Below, piece after piece: positions 36,359-48,462 of a stretch of DNA of 64,000 nt (the first letter of the stretch is position 1; each line of letters starts with the position of its first letter). The notes below the pieces were generated by a model. It did no database searches and was not told the origin of the DNA. It saw only the letters and a list, made by a program, of their open reading frames with translations. A program made the translations under genes and the position numbers. The stretch comes from Variovorax sp. MHTC-1 (GTDB lineage: Bacteria; Pseudomonadota; Gammaproteobacteria; Burkholderiales; Burkholderiaceae_C), in contig NZ_RWKI01000013.1 of the NCBI RefSeq assembly GCF_003984645.1, positions 1 through 64,000 of the forward strand. Direction: 5' to 3'.

Positions 36359-37750
36359 TCAGGCCGCCTTCAATCTCGTGACGACTGTTTCACGAGAAAA
36401 GAGCGCGAGCACTGCATCGAGCGAAGGCGTCTGCGGCGTTCCCATCACGAGCACGCGCACCGGCATCGCGAGCGCGGGCATCTTGATGCCGTGCGCGGCC
36501 AGCACTTCCTTGATGGCGGCTGCGATCGCCGCCTTGTCCCAGGCGGCGACGCTCGCGAGCTTGTCGGCCAGCGTCGCGATCGCGGGGCGCACGGCCTCGG
36601 TCACATGCTGCGCACGATCGGCTTCGCTCGGCGCGACGTCGGCGTAGAAGGCCGCGGCCCAGTTCGCGAGCGCGACCGTGGTGTCGCAGCGGTCCTTGAA
36701 GAGGCCGCAGATGGCAGGCAACCGATCGTCGGCCGCGATGTCGCGCTTCTGCAGCTGCGCCGCGACCAGCGGCGCCAGCGCATCGTCGGCCATCGCCTTC
36801 AGATGCTGCGCATTGACCCAGCGCAGCTTGGCCTCGTCGAACTGCGCCGCACTGCGCCCCAAGTGGTCGAGATTGAACCACTCGATGAACTGGGCGCGCG
36901 TGAAGATCTCGTCGTCGCCATGGCTCCAGCCGAGCCGCGCGAGGTAGTTGACCATCGCATCCGGCAGGAAGCCTTCGTCGCGGAACTGCGTGACGGGCTT
37001 GGCGCCGTTGCGCTTGCTCATCTTCTCGCCCTGCTCGTTGAGCACGGTCGGCAGATGTGCGTAGACCGGCGGCTCCTTGCCGAGCGCGCGGAAGATGTTG
37101 ATCTGGCGCGGCGTGTTGTTGACGTGGTCGTCGCCGCGGATCACGTGCGTGATGGCCATGTCGATGTCGTCGACCACGACGCAGAAGTTGTAGGTGGGCG
37201 TTCCGTCGGGGCGTGCGATCACGAGGTCGTCGAGCTCGTCGTTGCCGATCTCGATGCGGCCCTTGACCTTGTCGTCCCAGGCCACCGCGCCGCCCTGCGG
37301 ATTGCGAAAGCGCAGCACCGGCTGCACGCCTTCGGGGACAGGCGGCAGCGTCTTGCCGGGCTCCGGACGCCAGGTGCCGTCGTAGCGCGGCTTCTGCTTG
37401 GCCTCCATCTGCTTCTCGCGCAGCGCGTCGAGCTCGGCCACGCTCATGTAGCAGGGGTAGACCTGGTCTGCCGCCTGCAGTTCGGCCAGCACCGCCTTGT
37501 AGCGGTCCATGCGCTGCATCTGGTAGTACGGGCCCTCGTCGTGGTCGAGGCCCAGCCACTGCATGCCTTCGAGGATCACGTCCACGGCGGCCTGCGAAGA
37601 GCGCTCGAGGTCGGTGTCCTCGATGCGCAGGATGAAGTCGCCGCCTGTTGAGCGTGCGAAGGCCCATGGGTAGAGGGCGGAGCGGATGTTGCCGAGGTGG
37701 ATGAAACCGGTCGGCGAGGGAGCGAAGCGGGTGCGGGTCTTTTGCGTCAT
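36359..37750 (-). CDS. gltX: glutamyl-tRNA synthetase
   Basis: A 463-residue class I aminoacyl-tRNA synthetase that charges tRNA-Glu. The HIGH-type motif is HLGN in [17 protein letters not shown] and the KMSKR motif is KMSKRNGA. The length fits the bacterial discriminating GluRS. ATG 37750 overlaps the stop of metZ (ATGA), so they are translationally coupled. The gene is followed by tRNA-Ala, tRNA-Glu and tRNA-Asp on the same strand. Confidence 0.97.
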   Translation of the reverse strand: MTQKTRTRFAPSPTGFIHLGNIRSALYPWAFARSTGGDFILRIEDTDLERSSQAAVDVILEGMQWLGLDHDEGPYYQMQRMDRYKAVLAELQAADQVYPCYMSVAELDALREKQMEAKQKPRYDGTWRPEPGKTLPPVPEGVQPVLRFRNPQGGAVAWDDKVKGRIEIGNDELDDLVIARPDGTPTYNFCVVVDDIDMAITHVIRGDDHVNNTPRQINIFRALGKEPPVYAHLPTVLNEQGEKMSKRNGAKPVTQFRDEGFLPDAMVNYLARLGWSHGDDEIFTRAQFIEWFNLDHLGRSAAQFDEAKLRWVNAQHLKAMADDALAPLVAAQLQKRDIAADDRLPAICGLFKDRCDTTVALANWAAAFYADVAPSEADRAQHVTEAVRPAIATLADKLASVAAWDKAAIAAAIKEVLAAHGIKMPALAMPVRVLVMGTPQTPSLDAVLALFSRETVVTRLKAA

Positions 37751-38961
37751 GCGAGGGTGCTCAAGCCGCGCAGCAGGTCGGCCTTGATGTCGTCGATGTG
37801 GTCCAGCCCGACCGCCACGCGGACCAGGCCCTGGCCGATGCCGGCCGACTGGCGCTGCGCCTCGGTGAGGCGGCCGTGCGAGGTGGTGGCTGGATGGGTG
37901 ATGGTGGTCTTGGTGTCGCCGAGGTTGGCGGTGATGGAGAGCACGCGCGTGCTGTCGATCACGTGGAAGGCGTTGGCGCGCGCCGCTTCGGGCCCATCGC
38001 CCTGCACGTCGAAGGAGACCACCGCGCCGCCCTGCCCCGACTGCTGGCGCATCGCGAGCTCGTGCTGCGGATGCGAGGCGAGTCCGGGGTAGTAGACGCG
38101 CGTGATGCCCGGCTGCGTTTCGAGCCATTGCGCTAGCGCGAGCGCCGCGGCGCAATGCGCCTGCATGCGGATGCCCAGCGTCTCGAGCCCCTTGAGCACG
38201 ATCCAGGCATTGAAGGGCGACAGTGCCATGCCCGCGGTGCGCACCACCGGGCCGAACACTTCGTTGACGAGCTTCGCGGGGCCGCAGATGGCACCGGCCA
38301 GCACGCGGCCCTGCCCTTCGAGGTACTTGGTGCCCGAATGGATCACGAGGTCGGCTCCGAACTCGGCCGGCCGCTGCAGCGCCGGCGAGCAGAAGCAGTT
38401 GTCGACCGCCAGCAGCGCGCCCGCGTCGTGCGCGAGATCGGCCAGCGCGCGAATGTCGCACACGTCGGTCAGCGGGTTGGTCGGCGTCTCGGCGAAGAGC
38501 AGCTTGGTAGTCGGCCGCATGGCCGCCTTCCACTCCGCCACGTCGGTCTGCGATACGAATGTGGTCTCGACGCCGAACTTGCCGAACTCGCGCCCGATCA
38601 GGTTGAGCGTCGAGCCGAACACCGAGCGCGAGCACACCACGTGATCGCCTGCCTTGAGCAAGCCCATGCACATCATGAGGATCGCGCCCATGCCGCTGGA
38701 CGCGCCGATCGCGGCTTCGGTGCCTTCGAGCGCGGCCAGGCGCTGCTCGAAACTCGCGACCGTCGGGTTCGAGGTGCGCGTGTAGGTGAAGCCTTCCTCG
38801 GTGCCCGCGAAGCGGCGCGCCGAGGTCTCGGCATCGGGCTGCACGAAGCTGCTCGTGAGGAACAGGGCCTCCGAGTTCTCGCCGTACTGGCTTCGTTCGA
38901 GCGCAGTACGGACTGCGAGCGTGTCGCGGTGCAGGCCGGGAGGCAGGGATCGGTCGGTCAC
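37747..38961 (-). CDS. metZ: O-succinylhomoserine sulfhydrylase
   Basis: A 404-residue PLP enzyme of the Cys/Met metabolism family, producing homocysteine from O-succinylhomoserine and sulfide in methionine synthesis. The PLP lysine lies in [11 protein letters not shown], and [17 protein letters not shown] and YTRTSNPT are family motifs. The start is GTG at 38961. It is 15 bases after purF and overlaps gltX, a gene order common in betaproteobacteria. MetZ is preferred over MetB by that context and overall resemblance. Confidence 0.92.
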   Translation of the reverse strand: MTDRSLPPGLHRDTLAVRTALERSQYGENSEALFLTSSFVQPDAETSARRFAGTEEGFTYTRTSNPTVASFEQRLAALEGTEAAIGASSGMGAILMMCMGLLKAGDHVVCSRSVFGSTLNLIGREFGKFGVETTFVSQTDVAEWKAAMRPTTKLLFAETPTNPLTDVCDIRALADLAHDAGALLAVDNCFCSPALQRPAEFGADLVIHSGTKYLEGQGRVLAGAICGPAKLVNEVFGPVVRTAGMALSPFNAWIVLKGLETLGIRMQAHCAAALALAQWLETQPGITRVYYPGLASHPQHELAMRQQSGQGGAVVSFDVQGDGPEAARANAFHVIDSTRVLSITANLGDTKTTITHPATTSHGRLTEAQRQSAGIGQGLVRVAVGLDHIDDIKADLLRGLSTLA

Positions 38962-38976
38962 GTCTGGGTTCTTCTT

Positions 38977-40497
38977 CTATTCGCTCAGATTGGGCAGCGC
39001 GAGGCGCGAGGAGTCTTCCTCGGTTTCTTCGATGCGGGGACGGTTGCCGTTCATGCGCGTGATGGCCTCGGTGTCGATGTCGCCGGTGACATAGACGCCG
39101 TCGAAGCACGAGGCATCGAAACCGTCGAGCTTCAGCGTCCCCACCGTGCCCGGCATGGCCTTAAGGATGGCGCGCTTCATGCCTTCGACGTCCTGGTAGA
39201 TCAGCGCGTCGCAGCCGATCAGCTCGCGCACCTCTTCGATGCTGCGGTCGTGCGCGACCAACTCGTCCTTGGTCGGCATGTCGATGCCGTAGACGTTGGG
39301 GTAGCGCACCGGCGGCGCTGCGCTCGCGAGATAGACCTTGCGCGCACCGGCCTCGCGCGCCATCTGCACGATCTCGCGGCTGGTGGTGCCGCGCACGATC
39401 GAGTCGTCGACCAAGAGCACGTTGCGGCCCTTGAACTCGCTCGCGATCACGTTGAGCTTCTGGCGCACCGACTTCTTGCGCACGCCCTGCCCCGGCATGA
39501 TGAAGGTACGGCCCACGTAGCGATTCTTCACGAAGCCTTCGCGGTACGGAACACCCAGCAGGTGCGCGAGCTGCGTCGCGCTCGGGCGGCTCGATTCGGG
39601 GATCGGGATGATCACGTCGATCTCGTTCGGCGGCACCGTCGAGACCACGCGCTTGGCCAGCGTTTCGCCCAAATTCAGCCGCGCCTGGTAGACCGAGATG
39701 CCGTCGAGCACGGAATCCGGCCGCGCCAGGTAGACGAATTCGAAGATGCATGGATTCAGGGTCGGCGCGTCGGCGCACTGCGCGGCATGCACCTGGCCCT
39801 GCAGGTCGACGAACACGGCTTCGCCCGGCGCGATGTTGCGTTCGAACACGTGGCCCGAGCCTTCGAGCGCGACCGACTCACTGGCCACCATCACGGTGCC
39901 GTCGGCGTTGCGGCCCATCGCCAGCGGACGGATGCCGTAGGGGTCGCGGAAGGCGAGCAGGCCGTGGCCGGAGATCAGCGCCACCACGGCGTAGGAACCG
40001 CGCAGCCGGCGGTGCACGCTGCGCACTGCGGCGAACAGGGTCTCGGAAGTGAGCATGCGGTCGCGCGTCGCGCGATCGATCTCGTGCGCCAGCACGTTGA
40101 GCAGCACTTCGGAATCGCTCTCCGTATTGGTGTGGCGATGGTCGGTGGAGAACAGTTCGGCACGCAGCGCATGCGCATTGGTGAGGTTGCCGTTGTGCAC
40201 CAGCACGATGCCGAAGGGCGCGTTCACGTAGAAGGGCTGCGCCTCTTCCTCGCTGTAGGCGTTGCCCGCGGTCGGATAGCGCACCTGCCCCAGCCCGACG
40301 CTGCCAGGCAGCGCCCGCATGTTGCGCGTGCGGAACACGTCGCGCACCATGCCCTTGGCCTTGTGCATGAAGAACTTGCGCTCCAGCAGGGTGACGATGC
40401 CGGCCGCGTCCTGGCCGCGGTGCTGCAGCAGCAGCAGTGCGTCATAGAGCAGCTGGTTGACGGGTGCGTTGCTGACAACGCCGACGATTCCACACAT
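38977..40497 (-). CDS. purF: amidophosphoribosyltransferase
   Basis: A 506-residue first enzyme of purine synthesis, making phosphoribosylamine from PRPP and glutamine. The nucleophile is Cys2 (MCGIVGVV). The glutaminase domain fills the first half. The PRPP loop is [18 protein letters not shown], and the segment [10 protein letters not shown] is typical. It starts 12 bases after the cvpA stop, the classical cvpA-purF arrangement. Confidence 0.97.
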   Translation of the reverse strand: MCGIVGVVSNAPVNQLLYDALLLLQHRGQDAAGIVTLLERKFFMHKAKGMVRDVFRTRNMRALPGSVGLGQVRYPTAGNAYSEEEAQPFYVNAPFGIVLVHNGNLTNAHALRAELFSTDHRHTNTESDSEVLLNVLAHEIDRATRDRMLTSETLFAAVRSVHRRLRGSYAVVALISGHGLLAFRDPYGIRPLAMGRNADGTVMVASESVALEGSGHVFERNIAPGEAVFVDLQGQVHAAQCADAPTLNPCIFEFVYLARPDSVLDGISVYQARLNLGETLAKRVVSTVPPNEIDVIIPIPESSRPSATQLAHLLGVPYREGFVKNRYVGRTFIMPGQGVRKKSVRQKLNVIASEFKGRNVLLVDDSIVRGTTSREIVQMAREAGARKVYLASAAPPVRYPNVYGIDMPTKDELVAHDRSIEEVRELIGCDALIYQDVEGMKRAILKAMPGTVGTLKLDGFDASCFDGVYVTGDIDTEAITRMNGNRPRIEETEEDSSRLALPNLSE

Positions 40498-40509
40498 GAA
40501 GCGATCCTC

Positions 40510-40995
40510 TCAGGGCAGGTAGCTTGCCAACTTTTCAGGCAGCGCGGGTTTCAGGCCCTGCAATGCCGCATCGAGAACAATGGCGCTGCGCGATTCGTGC
40601 CACCAGGCACTGTCGCTCAACGCCAGCAAATGGACCACGACCGCCATGGCCAGCAGGGCGACCGCCCCGCGCGCCACGCCGAAGGCCGCGCCCAGCACGC
40701 GGTCCACCGGCCGTAGCCCCACGGCCGCGATGAGCTTGCGCGTGATCGCTGCCACCAGCCCCACGCCAAAGGCCACCGCCACGAACACCAGCACGAATCC
40801 CGCCGCATAGCGCCAGGTGGCCGCCGGGTCGCCGAAGGGCAGCCAGGCCCCTGCATCGTCCGCCAGCCACTGCGCGCAGAAGAAGGCGGCCACCCAGCCC
40901 GCCAGTGATATCACCTCGAACACCAGGCCGCGCACCAGGCCGAACAGCATCGACACCACCAGCAGCGCGATGGCGATCCAGTCGAAGAGCGCCAC
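40510..40995 (-). CDS. cvpA: CvpA family membrane protein
   Basis: A 161-residue inner-membrane protein with about four hydrophobic segments. The opening VALFDWIAIALLVVSMLFG and the segment GLVRGLVFEVISLAGWVAAF match the CvpA family, linked to colicin V production and envelope integrity. I place the start at GTG 40995, seven bases beyond the stop of the SPOR-domain gene, with no strong ribosome site, so coupling to the upstream gene is likely. purF follows after 12 bases. Confidence 0.88.
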   Translation of the reverse strand: MALFDWIAIALLVVSMLFGLVRGLVFEVISLAGWVAAFFCAQWLADDAGAWLPFGDPAATWRYAAGFVLVFVAVAFGVGLVAAITRKLIAAVGLRPVDRVLGAAFGVARGAVALLAMAVVVHLLALSDSAWWHESRSAIVLDAALQGLKPALPEKLASYLP

Positions 40996-41002
40996 GCCAG
41001 TT

Positions 41003-41884
41003 CTACAAGCTGAGGACGGAGGCCGACAAAGACAAGCCCTTGACGCGGCTCGCCGCCTTGTCCGCCTCGGCGCGCGTGCCGAAGGGGCCGACGCGCACAC
41101 GCGTGCGCTCGCCGCCGGCCGTCTTCGCGACGCTGGTGTAAGTCTTGAGCCCGGCCTTTTCCAGCCTCTGCCGCACCTCGCGCGCCTTGTCGGCATCGGC
41201 GAAGGCGCCGACCTGGACGACAAAGCGGCCGTTTTCGTCGGCTGCGACGGCAGGCTTGGCTGCTGCTGCGGCAGCGGCTTTGCCTTCGAGCAAGGCGCGG
41301 GCGCGGTTGCCGTCGTCGGCCGGCTTGGCCGGTGTCGGTTTTTCGGGCTTGGCCTCGGCCCGTGCTTCGGGCTTGGCCTCCGGCTCCGGCTTCGGCTTGG
41401 GTTCGGGCTTGGGTTCCGGTCTGGCTTCGGCGACCGGTGCTGCCGGCTTGGTTTCGGCGACCGGTGCTGCCGGCTTGGTTTCGGCGGGCGGGGCCGCAGG
41501 TGCCGGCCTGGATGGCGGAATTTCGGCGCCGTCTGCCGACTCGGTGATCATTCCGCTCCCGGAGGGCGCTGTGGCAGCCGTGCTCGCGCCGGTCGATGGC
41601 GTGGGGGTCGTCGCGGGCGCGGGCGTCGGAGGGAGGGCCAGCGGCTTCGTCTTGCTGCGGTCCGGAATCTCGATCGGGATGTCGACCGACACGGGACGCG
41701 GCTGGGTGTCGAACAGCAGGGGGAAGCCGATCACGCCGATGAGCACCAGCACCGCGGCGCCCAGAAGCCGGTGCCGAGCGCGGCGGCGCATCGCCTCGAC
41801 ACTTTCTGCCGGCGCCGCTGCGACGCCGGCGTTTCGCCCTTCGTTGGCCTGCGGACCGCGGCTGCGGAACTTGAAGAACGCCAT
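41003..41884 (-). CDS. dedD: SPOR-domain cell-division protein (DedD-like)
   Basis: A 293-residue bitopic protein. A basic cytoplasmic N-terminus is followed by one transmembrane segment (RHRLLGAAVLVLIGVIGFPLLF, about residues 38-59). A long Pro/Ala/Lys/Glu-rich linker comes next, with repeats such as ETKPAAPVA twice and PEPKPEPKPKPE. A C-terminal SPOR domain (FVVQVGAFADADKAREVRQRL) binds denuded peptidoglycan at the septum. It sits between folC and cvpA, the usual DedD position. Confidence 0.88.
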   Translation of the reverse strand: MAFFKFRSRGPQANEGRNAGVAAAPAESVEAMRRRARHRLLGAAVLVLIGVIGFPLLFDTQPRPVSVDIPIEIPDRSKTKPLALPPTPAPATTPTPSTGASTAATAPSGSGMITESADGAEIPPSRPAPAAPPAETKPAAPVAETKPAAPVAEARPEPKPEPKPKPEPEAKPEARAEAKPEKPTPAKPADDGNRARALLEGKAAAAAAAKPAVAADENGRFVVQVGAFADADKAREVRQRLEKAGLKTYTSVAKTAGGERTRVRVGPFGTRAEADKAASRVKGLSLSASVLSL

Positions 41885-41947
41885 GAAATTCGTTTCCCTG
41901 ATGGAGTGCAGCGTGAGGTAGAGAAAAGGCGCCGGAGATCAGGCCAA

Positions 41948-43243
41948 TCAAGAGCCCGGCGACAAGTGCCTGGCCCCGAGACGAGGTGTTCCGTGCTCGA
42001 GCACACCACCCACTGTGAAGAACGATCCGAAGACGACGATTCTATCAGCGGGGTCCGCGCGATCGATGGCCGCCTGCAGGGCTTCCATCGGTGCCGCGTG
42101 CACGCTGGCCGAGGCATCGGCGCGCGTGTTCTGCGCCTGCCACCGGGCCAGCAGATCGGCCGCCTTGGCCGCGCGCGCGGTCGGCAGATCGGTGAAGTAC
42201 CAGCGGTCGATCAGGGGTCCGATGCGGGCGAACATGGGCGCCAGGTCCTTGTCCGCCATCACGCCGAACACGCCATGGGTGCTCGGATAGAAGCCCATCG
42301 CGTCGAGGTTTTCCGCCAGCGCCGCGACCGCATGCGGGTTGTGCGCGACGTCGAGCACCAGTGCCGGCTCGCCCGGGACGATCTGGAAGCGCCCCGGCAG
42401 CTCGACCATCGCAAGACCGGTGCGCACGGCCTGCGCCGTGACCGGCAACCGCTGCCGCAGTGCTTCCAGCGCAGCCAGCACGCCGGCGGCGTTGACCAGC
42501 TGGTTGGCGCCGCGCAGCGCCGGGTAGGCCAGCCCGCTGTAGCGCCGGCCGCGGCCGCTCCAGCCCCACTGCTGCTTGTCGCCCGAGATGTTGAAATCGC
42601 GGCCCACGCGCCAGAGATCGGCGCCGATGGCCTCCGCGTGATCGATCACGCTTTGCGGCGGCATCGGGTCGCTGACGATGGCGGGGCGGCCGGCGCGCAT
42701 GATGCCGGCCTTCTCGAAGCCGATGCTCTCGCGATCGGGCCCGAGAAAATCCATGTGGTCCAGGTCGATGCTGGTGATCACGGCGCAGTCGGCATCGACG
42801 ATGTTGACCGCATCCAGCCGGCCGCCGAGGCCCACTTCGAGGATCGCGACATCGGGCTTGCTCGCCGCCGTGCACAGCAGGATGGCCAGCGTCGTGAATT
42901 CGAAATAGGTCAGCGCGACCTCCCCGCGGGCCTGCTCCACCGCCTCGAAATGCGCCGACAGCGCGTTGCCGTCGACCGCCTCGCCCGAAAGCCGCAACCG
43001 CTCCTCGAAGCGGATCAGGTGCGGCGAGGTGAATACCGCCGTGCGGTAGCCCGCATGCGTGAGGATCGACTCGAGCATCGCGCAGGTCGAGCCCTTGCCA
43101 TTGGTGCCGGCCACGGTGATCACCGGGCAGTCGAATGCGAGGCCGAGCTTCTGGGCGACCGCGCGCACGCGATCGAGCCCGAGCTCGATGTTCTTGGGAT
43201 GCAGGCGCTCGGCGTGCGCGAGCCATTCGGCGAGGCTTTTCAT
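41948..43243 (-). CDS. folC: bifunctional dihydrofolate/folylpolyglutamate synthase
   Basis: A 431-residue Mur-ligase-fold enzyme that adds glutamate to dihydropteroate and folates. The P-loop is VAGTNGKGSTCAM and the second motif is FTSPHLIRFEERLRL. ILEVGLGGRLDAVNIVD is diagnostic of the family. It is the first gene of the folC-dedD-cvpA-purF-metZ-gltX-tRNA block on the minus strand, with 63 bases before dedD. It diverges from the ArsC-like gene, whose start lies only 47 bases away. Confidence 0.95.
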   Translation of the reverse strand: MKSLAEWLAHAERLHPKNIELGLDRVRAVAQKLGLAFDCPVITVAGTNGKGSTCAMLESILTHAGYRTAVFTSPHLIRFEERLRLSGEAVDGNALSAHFEAVEQARGEVALTYFEFTTLAILLCTAASKPDVAILEVGLGGRLDAVNIVDADCAVITSIDLDHMDFLGPDRESIGFEKAGIMRAGRPAIVSDPMPPQSVIDHAEAIGADLWRVGRDFNISGDKQQWGWSGRGRRYSGLAYPALRGANQLVNAAGVLAALEALRQRLPVTAQAVRTGLAMVELPGRFQIVPGEPALVLDVAHNPHAVAALAENLDAMGFYPSTHGVFGVMADKDLAPMFARIGPLIDRWYFTDLPTARAAKAADLLARWQAQNTRADASASVHAAPMEALQAAIDRADPADRIVVFGSFFTVGGVLEHGTPRLGARHLSPGS

Positions 43244-43290
43244 GGAGGCCGGAATTGTCGCCGACCGGCCGCGCGGGCATCATCGCGGGC

Positions 43291-43647
43291 ATGACAACGC
43301 TCTATGGCATCACGAATTGCGACACCGTCAAACGCGCCCGCGCCTGGCTCGACGAGCACGGCGTGGCCTACCGCTTTCACGATTTCAAAAAGGAAGGCGT
43401 GCCCGAGGCCGAACTCGACCAGTGGCTGCGCGCGCCCGGCTGGGAGGCCCTGGTCAACCGCCGCGGCACGACCTGGCGTCGCCTCGACGATGCGACGCGC
43501 GCCTCGGTGGTCGATGCCGCCTCGGCGCGCGCGGCGCTGCTCGCCAATCCGAGCCTGATCAAGCGCCCGGTGGTCAACTGGGGCCCGCAACACGGCGTTA
43601 GCACAGGGTTCGACGCCGCCCAATGGGAGAAAGACCACGCCGTGTAA
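43291..43647 (+). CDS. ArsC/Spx-family reductase (YffB-like)
   Basis: A 118-residue thioredoxin-fold protein of the ArsC/Spx family. TLYGITNCDTVKRARAWLDE contains a single Cys in NCDT, as in YffB-type members that use glutathione, and the later LIKRPVV near the C-terminus is the family loop. It is not part of an arsenic operon, so arsenate reduction is unlikely. A general glutathione-dependent redox role is inferred. The start is set at the ATG where the fold begins. Confidence 0.87.
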   Translation: MTTLYGITNCDTVKRARAWLDEHGVAYRFHDFKKEGVPEAELDQWLRAPGWEALVNRRGTTWRRLDDATRASVVDAASARAALLANPSLIKRPVVNWGPQHGVSTGFDAAQWEKDHAV

Positions 43648-43721
43648 ACGGTTGAACCCTGGTCATCGGCTCGCGTCCAACCGGCTCAGGGGGCTTGCGC
43701 CCCACCTTCAGGAGTTTCGAC

Positions 43722-44309
43722 ATGCGCACGCACAAAACCATTCGCAACATCACGGCCCTGTCGCTGCTGGCAGCCCTGGCCGGCACCGCCAGCCTGGCCC
43801 AGGCCGAGCAGGTCTGGGCCCGCGTGATCTCGGCCACGCCCCAGCACGAGGCGACCGGCACCACCCGCTATAACGTCACCTACGAGTACGGTGGCCGGCA
43901 ATACACCACGATCACCGACACCCGCCCGGGCGCCAGCATCCCGATCGAGGTCGGCGACTACGGCGTCGCCACCACCTCGCCGGTGGCACCGCAGCCGCAA
44001 CTCGCCCCGCAGCCCGACGAGTCAGACCGGCCCGCGGCCCAGGCAGGCCGCCCCGACTGGAACAACGTGGTGCCCGAGCCTGGCGTGGTGGTCTCGGGCA
44101 GCGGCGCTCCGGCACCGGTCTACGGCCAGCCGGTCCCGGTCTACACGCAGCCGGCGCCCGTCTACTATGCCCCGGCCCCGATGTATGTGGCGCCCGCCTA
44201 CTATCCGCAGCCCTACATCTACCCGCCGGTGGGCATCTCGCTCAATCTCGGGTACTCGCGCGGATGGGGCCGCGGCTGGCACGGCCACGGGCACGGCCGC
44301 TGGCGCTGA
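43722..44309 (+). CDS. hypothetical secreted protein with a Pro/Tyr-rich tail
   Basis: A 195-residue exported protein with a signal peptide (ITALSLLAALAGTASLAQA). A small domain YNVTYEYGGRQYTTIT follows, then a Pro-rich region and a low-complexity tail of Pro/Tyr/Gln (VYTQPAPVYYAPAPMYV), ending in Gly/His/Arg-rich GWHGHGHGRWR. The N-terminal domain with VWARVISATPQ resembles small beta-rich outer-membrane-associated proteins of this lineage, but no function is known. AGGAG precedes ATG 43722. Confidence 0.75.
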   Translation: MRTHKTIRNITALSLLAALAGTASLAQAEQVWARVISATPQHEATGTTRYNVTYEYGGRQYTTITDTRPGASIPIEVGDYGVATTSPVAPQPQLAPQPDESDRPAAQAGRPDWNNVVPEPGVVVSGSGAPAPVYGQPVPVYTQPAPVYYAPAPMYVAPAYYPQPYIYPPVGISLNLGYSRGWGRGWHGHGHGRWR

Positions 44310-44381
44310 GCGGCGCCCGGACGGCCTGCGCGCAAAGCCTAAAATCATGGGCTTTCACCGGCGCCAGGCCATTCTTTTCAC

Positions 44382-46057
<1,676 letters not shown>

Positions 46058-46063
46058 GCCGCG

Positions 46064-47116
46064 TCAGACGACGACGGGTTCCGGCTCCAGCCGGATCCCG
46101 AAGCGCTCGTAGACGCTGGTCTGGATCGCCTTGGCCAAGGTCATGACCTCGCCGCCAGTCACCGGATGGGCGGTGCCGCCGCGGTTGACCAGCACCAGCG
46201 CCTGCTTTTCGTAGACGCCGGCATTGCCGACCGATTTGCCCTTCCAGCCGCAGGCATCGATCAGCCAGCCGGCCGCCAGCTTGATGCTGCCGTCGGCCAT
46301 CGGGTAGTGCACGATCTTCGGATCGCGCGCAATGATGTCGGCGCACTGCTCGGGCGTGACGGTCGGGTTCTTGAAGAAGCTGCCGGCATTGCCGAGCACG
46401 CGCCAGTCGGGCAGCTTCGCCGTGCGGATGGCGCAGACCCAGTCGAAGATCTCGGTTGCGCTGGGCGTGAAGTTGCCGGTTTCGGCCATCTTGCGCTCCA
46501 GGTCGAGGTAGCCGAGCACCGGCTTCCACGGCTTGGGCAGCCGAAAGCGCACGCGCGTGATCAGCGCCCGCCCGCTCAGGCCGAAATCGTTCTCGCCGCT
46601 GGCCGTGTGCTTGAACACCGAGTCGCGGTAGCCGAAGGCGCATTGCGCGGCGTCGAGGGTGAAGGTGCGGCCTGTTTCCAGGTCGATGGCATCGAGCGCA
46701 TCGAAGCGGTCCTGCAGCTCGACGCCGTAGGCGCCGATGTTCTGCACCGGCGCGCCGCCCACCGTGCCGGGGATCAACGCCAGGTTTTCGAGGCCGGGGA
46801 ATCCCTGCTCCAGGGACCAGCGCACGAGCTCGTGCCAGGTTTCGCCGGCGCCCGCCTCCACGATCCAGGCGCGCGGCGTCTCTTCGACCAGCCGCCGGCC
46901 CTTGATTTCGACCTTGAGCACCAGCGGCTTGACGTCGCCGGTCAGCACGATGTTGCTGCCGCCGCCGAGCACGAACTTGGGCGCGCCGCGCCACTCTGCA
47001 TCCGCCAGGACCGCGGCCACGTCGGCTTCGCCCGCGACGCGCACCAGGTGCTGGGCGCGCGCGATGATGCCGAAGCTGTTGTGCTGCTGCAGCGGTACGT
47101 TGTGCTCCACGATCAT
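46064..47116 (-). CDS. murB: UDP-N-acetylenolpyruvoylglucosamine reductase
   Basis: A 350-residue FAD enzyme that makes UDP-MurNAc in peptidoglycan synthesis. [11 protein letters not shown] is the FAD-binding motif, [20 protein letters not shown] and the YRDSVFK catalytic-tyrosine region are clear, and the C-terminal [20 protein letters not shown] is typical. It is the type I form with an E. coli-like C-terminal domain. Divergent from the yajQ gene, with 44 bases between the starts. Confidence 0.97.
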   Translation of the reverse strand: MIVEHNVPLQQHNSFGIIARAQHLVRVAGEADVAAVLADAEWRGAPKFVLGGGSNIVLTGDVKPLVLKVEIKGRRLVEETPRAWIVEAGAGETWHELVRWSLEQGFPGLENLALIPGTVGGAPVQNIGAYGVELQDRFDALDAIDLETGRTFTLDAAQCAFGYRDSVFKHTASGENDFGLSGRALITRVRFRLPKPWKPVLGYLDLERKMAETGNFTPSATEIFDWVCAIRTAKLPDWRVLGNAGSFFKNPTVTPEQCADIIARDPKIVHYPMADGSIKLAAGWLIDACGWKGKSVGNAGVYEKQALVLVNRGGTAHPVTGGEVMTLAKAIQTSVYERFGIRLEPEPVVV

Positions 47117-47160
47117 GGGAGAATTGTCGCATTCACACAGAGCGAAGCCGAGGAGAGTCC

Positions 47161-47646
47161 ATGCCGTCTTTCGATACCGTCTGCGAGCCCAACCTGCCCG
47201 AGGTCAAGAATGCCGTCGAGAACACGGCCAAGGAAATCGCCACGCGTTTCGACTTCAAGGGCACCGCGGCCGCCGTCGAACTCAAGGACAAGGAAATCAC
47301 CCTGATCGGCGACGCCGAATTCCAGCTGGTGCAGGTCGAGGACATCCTGCGCAGCAAGCTCACCAAGCGCAGCGTCGACGTGCGCTTCCTCGACAAGGGC
47401 GACGTGCAGAAGATCGGCGGCGACAAGGTCAAGCAGGTGATCAAGGTCAAGAACGGCATCGAGAGCGAGACCGCCAAGAAGATCCAACGCCTGATCAAGG
47501 ACAGCAAGCTCAAGGTCCAGGCCGCGATCCAGGGCGACGCGGTGCGCGTGACCGGTGCCAAGCGCGACGACCTTCAGGCCGCGATGGCGCTGATCAAGAA
47601 GGACGTGCCGGACATGCCGCTGTCCTTCAATAACTTCAGAGACTGA
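47161..47646 (+). CDS. yajQ: YajQ-family nucleotide-binding protein
   Basis: A 161-residue YajQ/DUF520 protein. [19 protein letters not shown] and the [18 protein letters not shown] strand are strongly conserved in the family, as are the closing [14 protein letters not shown] and PLSFNNFRD. Members bind cyclic di-GMP and act as regulatory partners in Xanthomonas; here the role is inferred. It is separated from the next gene by eight bases, so they are likely co-transcribed. Confidence 0.93.
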   Translation: MPSFDTVCEPNLPEVKNAVENTAKEIATRFDFKGTAAAVELKDKEITLIGDAEFQLVQVEDILRSKLTKRSVDVRFLDKGDVQKIGGDKVKQVIKVKNGIESETAKKIQRLIKDSKLKVQAAIQGDAVRVTGAKRDDLQAAMALIKKDVPDMPLSFNNFRD

Positions 47647-47654
47647 GCCTTTTC

Positions 47655-48293
47655 ATGAAGGCGCTCCTCCCGCTGCTGCTGGCCGCAGCCTGCACTTTCG
47701 CGCACGCCCAATCGGTCATGCTCACCGGCACCATCGGCAGCCGCGCCATCCTGATCGTCAATGGCGGCGCACCGAAGACCGTCGCCGTCGGCGAAACCTT
47801 CCAGGGCGTCAAGCTGCTCTCGCTGGGCGCCGAGCAGGCGACGGTGGAGGCCGAAGGCAAGCGCGTGCTGCTGCGCATGGACACGCCGGTCAGCATCGGG
47901 GGCAGTGGCCCCGGTGGTGGCGGCGGCAACCGCATCGTGCTGCCCGCCGACAGCCGCGGCCATTTCATGACGCAGGGCACGATCAACGGCCGCACGGTCA
48001 ACTTCATGCTCGACACCGGCGCCACAAGCGTCGCCCTGTCTGCCGCCGACGCGCAGCGCATCGGCCTCGATTTCAGCAAGGGGCAACTGATCCGCATGAA
48101 CACGGCCAATGGCGTCGCGCAGGCCTACCGACTGCGGCTCAATTCGGTGCGCGTGGGCGACGTCGAGGTCTACGACGTCGAGGCGGTGGTCTCGCAGCAG
48201 CCGATGCCTTATGTGCTGCTGGGCAACAGCTTCATCAACCGCTTCTCGATGCGGCGCGATGCGGACCAGATGGTTCTCGAAAAACGCTACTGA
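47655..48293 (+). CDS. secreted retropepsin-like aspartic protease (clan AA, TIGR02281 type)
   Basis: A 212-residue protein with a signal peptide (LLPLLLAAACTFAHAQ), an N-terminal beta-rich domain and a C-terminal retropepsin fold. The catalytic motif is FMLDTGATSVAL, with the family phrases GHFMTQGTINGRTVNF before it and YVLLGNSFINRFS near the end. A single-Asp monomer implies a dimer active site, and export implies periplasmic action. Substrate unknown. It follows yajQ by eight bases and is followed directly by a repeat element. Confidence 0.88.
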   Translation: MKALLPLLLAAACTFAHAQSVMLTGTIGSRAILIVNGGAPKTVAVGETFQGVKLLSLGAEQATVEAEGKRVLLRMDTPVSIGGSGPGGGGGNRIVLPADSRGHFMTQGTINGRTVNFMLDTGATSVALSAADAQRIGLDFSKGQLIRMNTANGVAQAYRLRLNSVRVGDVEVYDVEAVVSQQPMPYVLLGNSFINRFSMRRDADQMVLEKRY

Positions 48294-48297
48294 ACTA

Positions 48298-48460
48298 AGG
48301 CCCCCGGCTTTTCACGCGCTTCGCGCGTGTAACTCCACCCCCGAGGGGCTGAGGTCCGCGGCTCCAAGGCTGCCTGCGCAGCCTTGGACGGACCGAAGGG
48401 TTGCCGCATCTGGCGGCAACGCGTGGGCTCGGCTGCCTTGGGGCGGCCCGGCGGCGGCCG
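48298..48460 (-). repeat. GC-rich intergenic hairpin repeat, copy A (with nested hairpin insert)
   Basis: Between two convergent genes. Its outer parts are the reverse complement of copy B: the CGGCTTTTCACGCGC and TAACTCCACCCCCGAGGGG blocks at one end and CCTTGGGGCGGCCCGGC at the other. An insert of about 70 bases holds a strong cruciform (CCAAGGCTGC/GCAGCCTTGG, 48364-48387) and another hairpin (GTTGCCGC/GCGGCAAC, 48400-48420). Confidence 0.75.
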
Positions 48461-48462
48461 AA

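Noticed and set aside
43291..43647. Arsenate reductase arsC
   Set aside because: It has the ArsC/Spx fold but a single NCDT Cys and no ars neighbours, so it fits a YffB-like redox protein better.
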